Source: Gracilibacillus salitolerans
GTDB taxonomy: Bacteria > Bacillota > Bacilli > Bacillales > Amphibacillaceae
DNA: 64,000 bases
Assembly (NCBI RefSeq): GCF_009650095.1
Contig: NZ_CP045915.1
Coordinates: 4,092,001 to 4,156,000 of the forward strand
Reading direction: 5' to 3'
Part shown: positions 36,973 to 45,959 of the stretch, piece by piece
Layout of the letters: each line of letters opens with the position of its first letter
Numbering within the stretch: position 1 is the first letter of the stretch
Made by a program: the position numbers and the translations under genes
Notes under the pieces: model-generated
What the model saw: the letters and a program-made list of their open reading frames with translations, nothing else
Database searches by the model: none
What the model was told of the DNA's origin: nothing

Positions 36973-37995
36973 TTATTCTATTTCCTTTGATGATTCTCTC
37001 GCTACAAGCTCAGGTTGAAAAATAATATTTTTAATAGTAGTTAATTCTTTTGATTTTATCTCTCTAATGAGAAGTTTTGCTGATTCTTTACCAATATCAT
37101 ATGCAGGTTGCTTAATAGTAGTTAGTGGGGGATGAATATGCTTAGACCAAATCGTATCATCATAGCCTACAATACCTACTTCACTTGGCACTTTTTTATC
37201 CAATTTTTTTAATGCCTCTATTAATTCAAGTGTTAACATATTGTTAGTAGAAAAGACTCCGTCTATCATTGGATTATCTAGTAAATATTCTTTAATTTGT
37301 TTATTTGCTACCCTTATATTTTCAATCTCTAATAGATAAAAAGAATCTTCCGTTAAACCATTAGAAATAAGAGCCTCTTGATAACCTTTAATTCTTTCTT
37401 GCCAGGTACTAATATTTTCATTCTTATACGTAATCGCTAATATATGTTCTCGGCCGTTTTCTAGCAAATGATTTGCGGCCATATAACCACCTTTAATATT
37501 ATCAACCACTACGTTATTTGCATGAAGGCCAGGGATCTTACGGTTAATGACAACCATAGGGTATTTATCTGTAACTAATTTTTCATATAAGGGTTGATTT
37601 CTAACAGTTGGGTTAATTACTATTCCATCAACTTGTCTCATCTGAAACTCTTTGATATATTGTTCTTCAAGCTTTGGATCACCATCTGAATTGCATATCA
37701 TTAAGTTGTATCCTTCATCTTTACAAGTATCTTCCACACCCTCTAGGACATTAAACCAAAATTCATTTCGAAAATTGGATAAAACGATACCAATTACATT
37801 GGTTTTCATCGACTTTAATCCTTTTGCTAATGCATTAGGTCGATACTCTAATTCTTTTACAACTTTTAGAACTGTTTTAATTGTTTCAGGAGTGTTATGA
37901 TCATAATTTCCGTTTAAAATCCTAGAAACAGTAGTTTTGGATACTCCAGCCTTTTCAGCAACATCCGCTATTGTCACTTTCACAGCTATCACCAT
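36973..37995 (-). CDS. LacI-family transcriptional regulator
   Basis: This 340-residue protein has the LacI HTH at its start (VTIADVAEKAGVSKTTVSRI) and hinge (EYRPNALAKGLKS), followed by a sugar-sensing domain (VDGIVINPTVRN, GVFSTNNMLTLELI). Several start codons are possible in the first seven residues (MVIAVKV, with in-frame GTGs), since the ribosome site is weak. It lies between the ABC permease genes and the isomerase gene on the same strand. It is the best candidate to read the TTTGGAAATCGATTTC-type sites found near both RraA genes. Confidence 0.92.
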   Translation of the reverse strand: MVIAVKVTIADVAEKAGVSKTTVSRILNGNYDHNTPETIKTVLKVVKELEYRPNALAKGLKSMKTNVIGIVLSNFRNEFWFNVLEGVEDTCKDEGYNLMICNSDGDPKLEEQYIKEFQMRQVDGIVINPTVRNQPLYEKLVTDKYPMVVINRKIPGLHANNVVVDNIKGGYMAANHLLENGREHILAITYKNENISTWQERIKGYQEALISNGLTEDSFYLLEIENIRVANKQIKEYLLDNPMIDGVFSTNNMLTLELIEALKKLDKKVPSEVGIVGYDDTIWSKHIHPPLTTIKQPAYDIGKESAKLLIREIKSKELTTIKNIIFQPELVARESSKEIE

Positions 37996-38082
37996 TTTCC
38001 AAATTTATATATTCTATTCCTTATTTTCCAGTATCATGCACATATAGATTTATCATATCATAATAAATACATTCCTTCTAAA

Positions 38083-38967
38083 TTATCCCTTAAGCCCTCC
38101 AGTAGTGATCCCTTCAATTAAATACTTTTGGAAAAATATAAACACACCAAACAAAGGAATTAACGATAAAGTAGACATAGCAAACATCGGTCCCCACGCA
38201 CTCTCACCAGCTGAATCCAAGAACATTCTGAGTCCAAGTGCTACCGTATATAATTTTATATCGCTAATGTATAATAATTGCCCAAAGAAATCATTCCATG
38301 TCCATATAAACGTAAAGATCATAGTCGTTACTAAAGCTGGAATTGATAACGGCAAAATTAAATACCAATACGTCTTAATCCTTCCGCAACCATCTATCTC
38401 TGCTGCTTGGACTAACTCATTTGGAATTCCTCGCATAAATTGCACCATTAGAAAAACAAAGAAACCTTCCACTGCAAAGAATTTTGGTAATATAAGCGGA
38501 TAATAAGTATTGATCCAGTCCAAATAATTAAACATAATATATTGAGGGATGACTGTTACATGAAAAGGTAGCATGAGTGTTATAAGCATTAATGCAAATA
38601 ATATTGGTTTAAATTTAAATTCTAATTTTGCGAAAGCATATGCTGCCATGGAACAAGCCACAACATTACCGATAATCGCTAAAGCAACGATCAACAGAGT
38701 ATTGCTAAAAAATAATCCAAATGTGTATCCAGATACTCCTGCCCAACCCTGTGTGTAATTATCGAGTGTCCATTCTGAGGGGAGAAAAGATACTGAGTTA
38801 AAAATTTCAGCGGGATGCTTAAAAGAACTACTTACCATCCAAAGCAAAGGATAAAGCATCACCACCCCCAAAGCGATAATAAAACAATGAATGACTATTT
38901 TACTTATTTTCCTTTTTTGTTTGGATTGACTACTGGCTTTTCGCGCATCTCTCGCACTAATTTCCAT
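38083..38967 (-). CDS. sugar ABC transporter permease, MalG-type
   Basis: This 294-residue protein has six predicted helices and the EAA loop ELVQAAEIDGCGRIKTYWYL. It ends with the typical LIEGITTGGLKG. It forms the channel with the MalF-type protein encoded 12 bases upstream. The importer is the second CUT1 system of the window and again lacks its own ATPase gene. Confidence 0.93.
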   Translation of the reverse strand: MEISARDARKASSQSKQKRKISKIVIHCFIIALGVVMLYPLLWMVSSSFKHPAEIFNSVSFLPSEWTLDNYTQGWAGVSGYTFGLFFSNTLLIVALAIIGNVVACSMAAYAFAKLEFKFKPILFALMLITLMLPFHVTVIPQYIMFNYLDWINTYYPLILPKFFAVEGFFVFLMVQFMRGIPNELVQAAEIDGCGRIKTYWYLILPLSIPALVTTMIFTFIWTWNDFFGQLLYISDIKLYTVALGLRMFLDSAGESAWGPMFAMSTLSLIPLFGVFIFFQKYLIEGITTGGLKG

Positions 38968-38979
38968 CCTTCATCACCT

Positions 38980-39870
38980 CTATCCTTGGTAATATACCCA
39001 CTTTTTAGATGTAGCAAAAACGATGGCAGTAGCAATGGCAATTACAATTAATAAAACCCACGCCATAGCCGACGCATATCCCATTGCAAACTGGGTAAAC
39101 CCTTTTTGGTAAAGATACAACGTATAAAATAAGGTTGAATTTAGTGGACCACCTGTTCCACCGCTAACAATATACGCAGGAGTAAATGCCTGGAATGCTC
39201 CAATGATCCCCATCACTAAGTTAAAGAAGACGACAGGAGTGATCAAAGGTAGTGTTATCTTAAAGAATTGCTTCATTGGTCCTGCGCCGTCGATCTTAGC
39301 AGACTCATAAAGTTCTATAGGTACTTGTTTTAGACCTGCTAGAAATATCACCATGGATGCTCCGAATTGCCAAACCATTAATATAATCAATGTGTAAAGT
39401 GCAGTACTCGGAGTTGATATCCAATTTATCCCGTCGATTCCGAACTTGCCTAAAATATTATTAACTAAACCATTACCTCCAAAAATTTGCCGCCAAAGAA
39501 TCGCAATAGCTACACTGCCACCAAATAAGGATGGAACATAGTAAACGGCTCGATACACTCTCAATCCACCGATTCCTTTATTTAAAAGAACCGCTATGAA
39601 TAAGGCGAATGCCAACTGTAAAGGGACACCAAAAAACACATAAATTACCGTTACTTTAACACTTTGCAGCCACTTTGGATCCGAGAAAAGAGACGTGTAA
39701 TTATCAAAACCAATCCAAGTGGGAGCATTAAACATATCGTAACTTGTGAATGAAAAGTAAAGCGATGCCCCCATTGGAATGGCAGTTAGTGTTAATATAC
39801 CGATTAACCAAGGAGTTAAAAACAGATAACCTATCCCATTATCTTTCCAAAATAATTTAAATTTTCCCAT
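38980..39870 (-). CDS. sugar ABC transporter permease, MalF-type
   Basis: This 296-residue membrane protein has the motif YLFLTPWLIGILTLTAIPMG at its start, the EAA loop (ELYESAKIDGAGPMKQFFKI) and the Asn/Gly-rich GGTGGPLNSTLFYTLYLYQK segment of MalF-like subunits. It lies 145 bases downstream of the binding-protein gene, with a long stem-loop in between. Substrate is probably the acidic or short-chain sugar degraded by the neighbouring dehydrogenases (inference). Confidence 0.93.
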   Translation of the reverse strand: MGKFKLFWKDNGIGYLFLTPWLIGILTLTAIPMGASLYFSFTSYDMFNAPTWIGFDNYTSLFSDPKWLQSVKVTVIYVFFGVPLQLAFALFIAVLLNKGIGGLRVYRAVYYVPSLFGGSVAIAILWRQIFGGNGLVNNILGKFGIDGINWISTPSTALYTLIILMVWQFGASMVIFLAGLKQVPIELYESAKIDGAGPMKQFFKITLPLITPVVFFNLVMGIIGAFQAFTPAYIVSGGTGGPLNSTLFYTLYLYQKGFTQFAMGYASAMAWVLLIVIAIATAIVFATSKKWVYYQG

Positions 39871-39934
39871 AGTGGATACTCCTTATTTCAAAATTCTAGT
39901 TAGAATTTCTTTCTATTCACATATGATATAAAGG

Positions 39935-39995
39935 AATCAGATTCAATTAAGGTTGTTGAAATGTATTCTTCCTTTTGTCCTCATTGAATCTGATT
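39935..39995 (-). terminator. stem-loop between binding-protein and permease genes
   Basis: AATCAGATTCAAT / ATTGAATCTGATT is a perfect 13-bp stem with a 35-nt loop, 20 bases after the binding-protein stop. Without a strong T run it may act as a partial terminator or mRNA 3' shield, letting the binding protein be made in excess of the permeases. Confidence 0.6.
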
Positions 39996-40015
39996 TTTAT
40001 CTATTTCAACTGGAA

Positions 40016-41362
40016 TTATTCACCCAGTATACTTCTTGCCTCACTCATAAAGTCTGTTACAGCCTGTTCTACCGACTTTTGGCCAAATGCAATTGCTTCA
40101 GCATTGTCAGCAAAAAGCGTTTCTACTTCATTTATACCTTCTGGCGCATACGGTGCAGGTTCTGACAATTCAACCGTATTTTGAATATGTTCCACTGCCC
40201 TTTGCTCAGGTGGTGTAAGGTCTTCCATCACTAAGTTAGAAGCCTCTGTACCTGCCGGAGGCCCTTGTTCCGTTTTGAATATTTTGACTGATTTTTCATT
40301 ACTTACAAAAAATTCAATGAATTTTGCTGCTGCTTCTTTATGAGGGGAAGCTTCTGTAATACTAAGATAGGCACCTTCGATATATTCACCATTAGGACCA
40401 CCTTCAATATGAGGATGGCGCACAATGTTAATTTCACCTTCACCCATTTGTTCTTCATATAAATACATTTGGTTTGCCGGTAATCCAAGTATCGCTACTT
40501 TTTTCGTTGCAAACATATTTGCTTCTAATGGTAAACCTTCATACTCATTGCTGGTAGACGCATCAGGAATGACGTCATCTTGCCTCATGTTATCCCACAT
40601 CGTCCACCAATCTGTTAATACTTGTTCATCAAATCCAAGTTTTCCATCATCGGTAAAAACATCCTGACCACTTTGACGTGCAAAGTATCTAAACCTAGGT
40701 TGTAGCTGCCCACCACTTCCATCTTCGAAAGCCCAACCATCTTCTCCCATTGCTTCTTTTATTTCATATGCTTTATCGACAAAATCATCCCAAGTCCAAT
40801 CATATCCAGGATAATCAACCCCTAGATCATCAAAGACTGCTGTATTATACACATATCCCGGCATGGTAATACCTTTGGCAACCATGACAATTTCTTCTCC
40901 AACTTTACCACTATTTAGCGCTGCATCAGGAAAATCTGATAAATCTAGTTCTCCGCTATCCACCATATCATTCATAACATGCAACGCACCTCGTCGAGCA
41001 TAGTCTGATACGTAAAATTGATGCATACTGACAACATCAGGAGCATTTCCACCTGAAACCTGCGTAGTTAATCGATCCCAATAATCCTCCCAGCCTCCAA
41101 ATTGTCTGTCAACTTTAATATTTGGATACTCTTCTTCGAATAAATCAACAATTTCATTATATTTTTCATGACGCCCAGTATCTCCCCACCAAGAAAAGCT
41201 TATCTCAATTTGCTCGTCAGCATCATTTTCACTTGCATTTTCTGAGCTATTATCATTGGATTCACCTTCATTCGTTTCCCCTGCATCTTCATTACTCGAA
41301 CAACCTATCAGTAACAAGAAGGCAAGCGCTATCATTGATAACAACAATAAATTTCTCTTCAT
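40016..41362 (-). CDS. sugar-binding lipoprotein (ABC solute-binding protein, family 1)
   Basis: This 448-residue extracellular lipoprotein starts at ATG 41362, preceded by AAGGGGAGAT 6-10 bases upstream; an upstream in-frame ATG (41395) has no such site. The signal peptide ends in a lipobox with C21 (LLLIGCSSN). The mature start is very acidic and rich in Asn/Ser, then FSWWGDTGRHEKYNEIVDLF begins the ligand-binding domain. It belongs with the permeases encoded at 38083-39870. The next genes upstream on the strand encode dehydrogenases, linking uptake and breakdown. Confidence 0.93.
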   Translation of the reverse strand: MKRNLLLLSMIALAFLLLIGCSSNEDAGETNEGESNDNSSENASENDADEQIEISFSWWGDTGRHEKYNEIVDLFEEEYPNIKVDRQFGGWEDYWDRLTTQVSGGNAPDVVSMHQFYVSDYARRGALHVMNDMVDSGELDLSDFPDAALNSGKVGEEIVMVAKGITMPGYVYNTAVFDDLGVDYPGYDWTWDDFVDKAYEIKEAMGEDGWAFEDGSGGQLQPRFRYFARQSGQDVFTDDGKLGFDEQVLTDWWTMWDNMRQDDVIPDASTSNEYEGLPLEANMFATKKVAILGLPANQMYLYEEQMGEGEINIVRHPHIEGGPNGEYIEGAYLSITEASPHKEAAAKFIEFFVSNEKSVKIFKTEQGPPAGTEASNLVMEDLTPPEQRAVEHIQNTVELSEPAPYAPEGINEVETLFADNAEAIAFGQKSVEQAVTDFMSEARSILGE

Positions 41363-41491
41363 TGTTTTATCTCCCCTTTTTTCATTAATGTCCATTAACA
41401 GAACAACAGTTATAAAAACTAAATATAATGCCAGGTTTTATCCATCACCTCCTTCCTCCTGAACAGGATGGAATTAGATGAACAATTTATC

Positions 41492-41512
41492 AGTGGGGAT
41501 ACATACCCCACT
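41492..41512 (-). terminator. hairpin after dehydrogenase gene
   Basis: AGTGGGG / CCCCACT is a 7-bp GC-rich stem with a 7-nt loop, just after the stop codon of the 41522 gene. There is no strong T run, so termination may be partial and allow read-through into the importer genes. Confidence 0.5.
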
Positions 41513-41521
41513 TATGGAAGT

Positions 41522-42376
41522 CTATCTAATAATGCTTTTGCTAATTGCAGCGAAGTCTAGTTCACTATTTTCTTTTTCGGCTGATTTATATAATTGTAAT
41601 GCCAGAGATGCTAACGGTAGTACGGAGGCTCTACCTTCATCTACAGCAATCTGTACGTCTTTTTTCATTAAAGGTAACTTAAAACCAGGTTCAAATTGTT
41701 CATCTACAATCGAATCAAGTTTATTCATCAACATCCACGATGCACCAGAACTGTTCCCAATTACTTCCTTCAATATGTTCGTATCGACTTCTAATTCATT
41801 TGCTAAACTAATAGCTTCGGAAGTGGCAATCATATGAATGCCTGCTAGCATTTGATTGATAGCTTTAATCGCATTACCTGCACCAACCTCACCAACTAAA
41901 TACACATTCTGCGCCATTGCATTTATGACATCTTCTACATCATTTAATGTGGATTGATCACCTCCTGCCATCACCGTTAATGCCCCTTTTTCTGCACCAA
42001 CTGTTCCTCCACTAACAGGCGCATCTAATACACGTATCCCCTGTTCTTGGTAAACCCTATGGAGATTTTTGATGGCATCGGGGGATCCCGAGGTCATTTC
42101 TATTAAAATAGCATTCTTTTGGAATGTATCTATGACATCTTCTGAGAGTAGTACTTCATTCATTTCTTTGTCTGTTGGAAGAATCGAAATAACCACGTCG
42201 CTATTCCTTATAACTTCTTCTACACTAGAACAAACCTGTGCACCTTGAGTTTCTAGTACTCTGATAGGATCTGGATTCCTATGTTGCATAGCATTTAGTT
42301 CAAATCCTTGTTTTAGTACATTCTGCGCCATCGGTAATCCCATTGCTCCTAAACCTATAAATCCTACTTTTTTCAT
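41522..42376 (-). CDS. 3-hydroxyisobutyrate/tartronate-semialdehyde-type dehydrogenase
   Basis: This 284-residue NAD(P)-dependent enzyme starts at ATG 42376 (GGGGGTAATAATC ahead), giving MKKVGFIGLGAMGLPMAQNV with the GxGxxG nucleotide loop. DAPVSGGTVGAEKGALTVMA and GAGNAIKAINQML (catalytic Lys) place it in the beta-hydroxyacid dehydrogenase family (GarR, MmsB). Such enzymes reduce 2-hydroxy-3-oxopropionate to glycerate or oxidise related hydroxyacids. A repeat element (42415-42572) separates it from the RraA gene upstream. It probably completes the pathway started by the lyases and other dehydrogenases. Confidence 0.9.
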   Translation of the reverse strand: MKKVGFIGLGAMGLPMAQNVLKQGFELNAMQHRNPDPIRVLETQGAQVCSSVEEVIRNSDVVISILPTDKEMNEVLLSEDVIDTFQKNAILIEMTSGSPDAIKNLHRVYQEQGIRVLDAPVSGGTVGAEKGALTVMAGGDQSTLNDVEDVINAMAQNVYLVGEVGAGNAIKAINQMLAGIHMIATSEAISLANELEVDTNILKEVIGNSSGASWMLMNKLDSIVDEQFEPGFKLPLMKKDVQIAVDEGRASVLPLASLALQLYKSAEKENSELDFAAISKSIIR

Positions 42377-42414
42377 GATTATTACCCCCACATTCAAAAC
42401 AATTTACACTTAAT

Positions 42415-42572
42415 AGTGCGTGTTCAAAAAGTTGCCCAATGAGAAGCAAGAAGGTCGAGGCGGCGAAGTTTCGAGTAGCGGAACGTATGCATTTAGATAC
42501 GTGAGCAACGGAGAAACAAGCCAACAAAGAGATTCGCCGCTTATCATTTGGTGACTTTTTTGAACAACCTCT
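42415..42572. mobile_element. MITE-like repeat, copy A
   Basis: This 158-bp element has imperfect terminal inverted repeats of about 30 bases: left GTGCGTGTTCAAAAAGTTGC, right the complement of TTGTTCAAAAAAGTCACC. Its interior (GAAGGTCGAGGCGGCGAAGT and TTAGATACGTGAGCAACGGA) recurs in the larger copy at 56922-57138. It holds no transposase gene. It lies between two genes of the same operon and may add an RNA hairpin to the transcript. Confidence 0.8.
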
Positions 42573-42581
42573 AATTGATGA

Positions 42582-43277
42582 TTACTGAACGGTATCGTCT
42601 AAATCCCAACCCAATTTTTCATATAATCTTTTTCGTCCTGCTTTATCGCCTGTTAACTCTTGGTGTGCATATTTGGCTACATCCTTGGCGTACTTACTTG
42701 GTACCACTACTACTCCGTCGCCATCCGCTACCACTACATCATTGGGATAAATGGCTACTCCTCCGATCGCAACTGGAATATCCTTCTCATAATACCGGAT
42801 TCTCGCTTGGTCCATCCCTTGTGAGACAAACTTAGACCATACGGGAATCTTCTGCATAATCACTTCGTCTGTGTCGCGAATACCTCCTCCATTAGTTAGG
42901 TATCCTCTCACTCCTTTATGCAGGTGATCTAAGGTATTATTTGAGCCTAATATCCCTACATCTACACCTGCTACATCCATGACAATAAAATCCCCTTCTT
43001 CAATGTCATTCGCCCATTCATCTGTACAAACTTCCCCGTAATACCACTTCACCCACTTCGTATATTCGTCCCCAGTTACATTAGGAACAGGTCCTTCAAA
43101 AGGTACATATCGCGCTGTCCTTGCAATACCTACTACTTTCGTCCGAAATAACGGGCGAATACTATGATCCACGGTGCCATAGCCGTGTAGACCTACCCAG
43201 TCCATCCCGTCACGTACATCTGTCACTCGTAAATCTTTGTACAATTCCAATATTTCTTCTCGGTTAAATTCACTCAT
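42582..43277 (-). CDS. RraA-family lyase, copy 1
   Basis: This 231-residue protein is of the RraA/HMG-CHA aldolase fold. The motif GYLTNGGGIRDTDE contains the Arg-Asp pair that binds Mg and pyruvate in family aldolases and decarboxylases. It is identical to the protein encoded at 48944-49639 except for two residues near the C-terminus (WDLDDTVQ against WELDDTVK). Family members split 4-hydroxy-2-oxoacids to pyruvate or decarboxylate oxaloacetate; some inhibit RNase E instead. In this metabolic setting an aldolase or decarboxylase role is more likely. GAGCGGATAAAAG precedes the ATG. Confidence 0.88.
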   Translation of the reverse strand: MSEFNREEILELYKDLRVTDVRDGMDWVGLHGYGTVDHSIRPLFRTKVVGIARTARYVPFEGPVPNVTGDEYTKWVKWYYGEVCTDEWANDIEEGDFIVMDVAGVDVGILGSNNTLDHLHKGVRGYLTNGGGIRDTDEVIMQKIPVWSKFVSQGMDQARIRYYEKDIPVAIGGVAIYPNDVVVADGDGVVVVPSKYAKDVAKYAHQELTGDKAGRKRLYEKLGWDLDDTVQ

Positions 43278-43309
43278 CTTTTATCCGCTCCTTTTATATT
43301 AGTGGTACT

Positions 43310-43325
43310 AAATCGTTTTCCAAAA
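43310..43325. promoter_or_regulatory. candidate operator, GGAAAACGATT type
   Basis: The complement reads TTTTGGAAAACGATTT. The same core TTGGAAAWCGWTT is found at 43413, 49667 and 49866. This site is about 33 bases upstream of RraA copy 1. Confidence 0.5.
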
Positions 43326-43412
43326 ACCTGCTCTTAATAAGACTCTATATATTAAATCACTCTCTCTGTTTTAGAAGAGAGCAATATTGAAACTTCATCT
43401 CCCAAACTGTTC

Positions 43413-43425
43413 TTGGAAATCGTTA
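43413..43425. promoter_or_regulatory. candidate operator, GGAAATCGTT type
   Basis: TTGGAAATCGTTA shares its core with three other sites near the RraA genes. It lies between the 2-hydroxyacid dehydrogenase stop and RraA copy 1, so the RraA gene could have its own promoter here. Confidence 0.45.
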
Positions 43426-43446
43426 CACTAACAAACACTATAAATC

Positions 43447-44409
43447 CTAGACAACTCTATATATAGGAGGATTATTCTGCAATACTCTTAAAAGATTTTC
43501 CGCTGCGACTTCCTCCATTTTCAAGCGTGTATCTATACTTGCACTGCCTATATGCGGTAAACTGATCACATTAGGTAACGAAACAAATCGATTTGACTTG
43601 TTTATTGGCTCTTCTTCAAAAACATCCAGACCAGCTGCCCCTATTTGTTGATTTGTTAACGCCATATAAAGAGCATCTTCGTCTACAATTCCACCTCTTG
43701 ATGTATTAACTAAAATCGAGGTATCTTTCATTAAACGAAATTCTCTTTCTGAAATCAGGTTTTTCGTTTCTTCACTATACGGAACCATCACACAGATAAA
43801 ATCTGAAGTTTTCAGTAATTCTTCAAACTCTACATATTGAACATCTAGTTCTCTTTCCTGTTCTAGAGACCGATTGCGATTATGGTAAATGATGTTCATA
43901 TTAAACCCTTTTGCTCTTCTAGCTAAAGCAGATCCAATTCGGCCCATTCCGATAATTCCTAATGTTGCTCCATGTACATCTCTTCCTGTTAATTGCATTG
44001 GTGACCAAGTTACCCATTGATTACTCTTTATATAATCAACAGCTTCGACAATACGGCGCGCAGTGGCCATTAACAAAGCAAAAGTTAAATCAGCAGTCGT
44101 TTCTGTCAATATTTCAGGGGTGTTGGTGACAATAATGTTATGTTTCTTAGCCTCTTCAATATCTATATTGTTAAAGCCAACAGCCATATTACTAATCACC
44201 TTTAGATCAGGTGCCGACTCTATTACTTCTTTATCAATGGTTTCGGTGAGTAAACAATAAAGGCCTTCTACCTTTCTCACTTCTTCGATTAATACCTCTT
44301 TGGGAACAGGTACATCTTCTTTCTCCCACATCGTAACTTCACAGTAATTTTCTAACTTTTCTTTGACGCTATCTTCGATTTTTCTCGTCACATAAATTTT
44401 CGGTTTCAT
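43447..44409 (-). CDS. D-2-hydroxyacid dehydrogenase (glyoxylate/hydroxypyruvate reductase type)
   Basis: This 320-residue NAD(P)-dependent enzyme has the Rossmann loop GIIGMGRIGSALARRAKG and the catalytic trio Arg (NTSRGGIVDE), Glu (DVFEEEP) and His (LPHIGSAS). The closest well-known type is GyaR, which reduces glyoxylate or hydroxypyruvate. In the cluster it would interconvert a 2-oxoacid and a D-2-hydroxyacid produced by the RraA step or by sugar-acid oxidation. It is followed downstream by RraA copy 1 after 169 bases. Confidence 0.93.
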   Translation of the reverse strand: MKPKIYVTRKIEDSVKEKLENYCEVTMWEKEDVPVPKEVLIEEVRKVEGLYCLLTETIDKEVIESAPDLKVISNMAVGFNNIDIEEAKKHNIIVTNTPEILTETTADLTFALLMATARRIVEAVDYIKSNQWVTWSPMQLTGRDVHGATLGIIGMGRIGSALARRAKGFNMNIIYHNRNRSLEQERELDVQYVEFEELLKTSDFICVMVPYSEETKNLISEREFRLMKDTSILVNTSRGGIVDEDALYMALTNQQIGAAGLDVFEEEPINKSNRFVSLPNVISLPHIGSASIDTRLKMEEVAAENLLRVLQNNPPIYRVV

Positions 44410-44449
44410 GCAGAGCTCCCCCTTTTCTTAACGTGCATAATGATAGGGT

Positions 44450-45940
44450 TTAATACTCAACATATACGGTTTTTAATTCTGTGAAAAATTCGATATTGGA
44501 ACTCCCAATAGAGAATGCACCAAACCCTGAACTTTTTGTACCACCAAATGGTAAGTGTGCTGCACTTGCCGTTCCGTGATTGATATGAACCATTCCTGCT
44601 TCGATTTTTTCTGCGCACTGATGGGCAACAGAAAGATCACTCGTGAATACAGATGCTGCCAACCCGTACTCTACATCATTTGCAACAGATAACGCTTCTT
44701 CAATACTGGCTACCTCTGTGATGGTAATGACAGGACCAAATATTTCTTCTTTCGCTATTCTCATAGAGGGTTTTACATGATCCAGTAGTGCTGGCTTCAT
44801 GTAAGCACCATGATTATACTGATCATCATCTAATAACTCTCCTCCATAAAGAAGGTTTGCTCCTTCTTGCACACCTATTTCGATATAGTTTTGAACACTG
44901 TCCAAATGTCCCTTATTTACGAGTGGACCCATATTGGCATCGTCGTCCCAAGCAGGGCCAATTTTTATCTTTTCTAATTCATTGATTAACGCTTTAACTA
45001 GCTCCTCTTTTTTATCTCTTAATACAATCACTCTGCTGATCGACGTGCAACGTTGCCCACTACAAGTGCAAGCTGCACTGATAATTTGATTGGCTACTTG
45101 GTTTACGTTGGCATAGTCTAGGACAACAGCAGGGTTTTTCCCGCCTAATTCTAGTTGTGTCTTGGCAAATCTTTTAGAAGCTATTTCATTAATTCGTAGT
45201 CCTAAATCAGTAGAACCAGTAAAACTAATCCCTTTTACATCCGGATGAGCGACGAGTGAATCGCCAACAGTTGACCCACTGCCAACAATTAGATTGACCA
45301 CACCATCTGGTACACCTCCTTCCGTAAGTAACTCCATGATTCTAGCAGAAGTCCATGGCGTAGCTGTTGCAGGCTTATAAACAACGGTACATCCATATGC
45401 TAATGCAGGTGCTATCTTTCTTATTGGGGTAACCATCGGGAAATTCCAAGGGGCGATCTCCGCGATCACACCAATAGGTTTTCTTGCAGTAGAATTCCAG
45501 ACATTTTTTCTTTCTGCAGGGAGAGTCTTTCCTTCGATTCGAAATGCTTCTCCTGCACAAAAGCGCGTTTCTTTGGCAGCACGCAATACTTCCCCCATCG
45601 ATTCCTTAAATACTTTCCCTTGCTCTGCCGATACTATAAAAGCAAGTTCTTCGATATTTTCTTCTAATAAGTCAGCTACTTTATATAAAATAGCACCACG
45701 TTCCGGACCTGGTAATACGGACCATGTTTCAAATGCGTCCTTTGCTGCTAATACCGCTTGTTCCACGTCTTCAGGAGTTGATTTAGGGAAATGAGCTAAA
45801 GCTTGTTTATGATTGGCAGCATTATAAATGGTATAGGTTTTGTCACTTACACTGTTTACCCACTGTCCATTAATATAATTTCCGTACGAATGAGGTTGGT
45901 GATTTTCGAGAAACTGTAACATTTTTTCTCCATTATTCAT
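44450..45940 (-). CDS. NAD(P)-dependent aldehyde dehydrogenase
   Basis: This 496-residue enzyme of the ALDH superfamily has LELGGKNPAVV (catalytic Glu) and CTCSGQRCTS (catalytic Cys), plus GSTVGDSLVAHPDVKGISFT for cofactor binding. I place the start at ATG 45940, 11 bases after AAGGAG; a GTG 4 codons earlier sits directly on the ribosome site. It resembles the glycolaldehyde/lactaldehyde/succinate-semialdehyde group. It follows the iron alcohol dehydrogenase gene, suggesting alcohol to aldehyde to acid steps on one substrate. Confidence 0.93.
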   Translation of the reverse strand: MNNGEKMLQFLENHQPHSYGNYINGQWVNSVSDKTYTIYNAANHKQALAHFPKSTPEDVEQAVLAAKDAFETWSVLPGPERGAILYKVADLLEENIEELAFIVSAEQGKVFKESMGEVLRAAKETRFCAGEAFRIEGKTLPAERKNVWNSTARKPIGVIAEIAPWNFPMVTPIRKIAPALAYGCTVVYKPATATPWTSARIMELLTEGGVPDGVVNLIVGSGSTVGDSLVAHPDVKGISFTGSTDLGLRINEIASKRFAKTQLELGGKNPAVVLDYANVNQVANQIISAACTCSGQRCTSISRVIVLRDKKEELVKALINELEKIKIGPAWDDDANMGPLVNKGHLDSVQNYIEIGVQEGANLLYGGELLDDDQYNHGAYMKPALLDHVKPSMRIAKEEIFGPVITITEVASIEEALSVANDVEYGLAASVFTSDLSVAHQCAEKIEAGMVHINHGTASAAHLPFGGTKSSGFGAFSIGSSNIEFFTELKTVYVEY

Positions 45941-45959
45941 GACACTTTTCACTCCTTAC

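Noticed and set aside
42300..42527. Minus-strand frame of 75 codons over the repeat element (and its twin at 56879-57133)
   Set aside because: The shared protein text comes only from the repeat element itself. The frames join element sequence to unrelated flanks.
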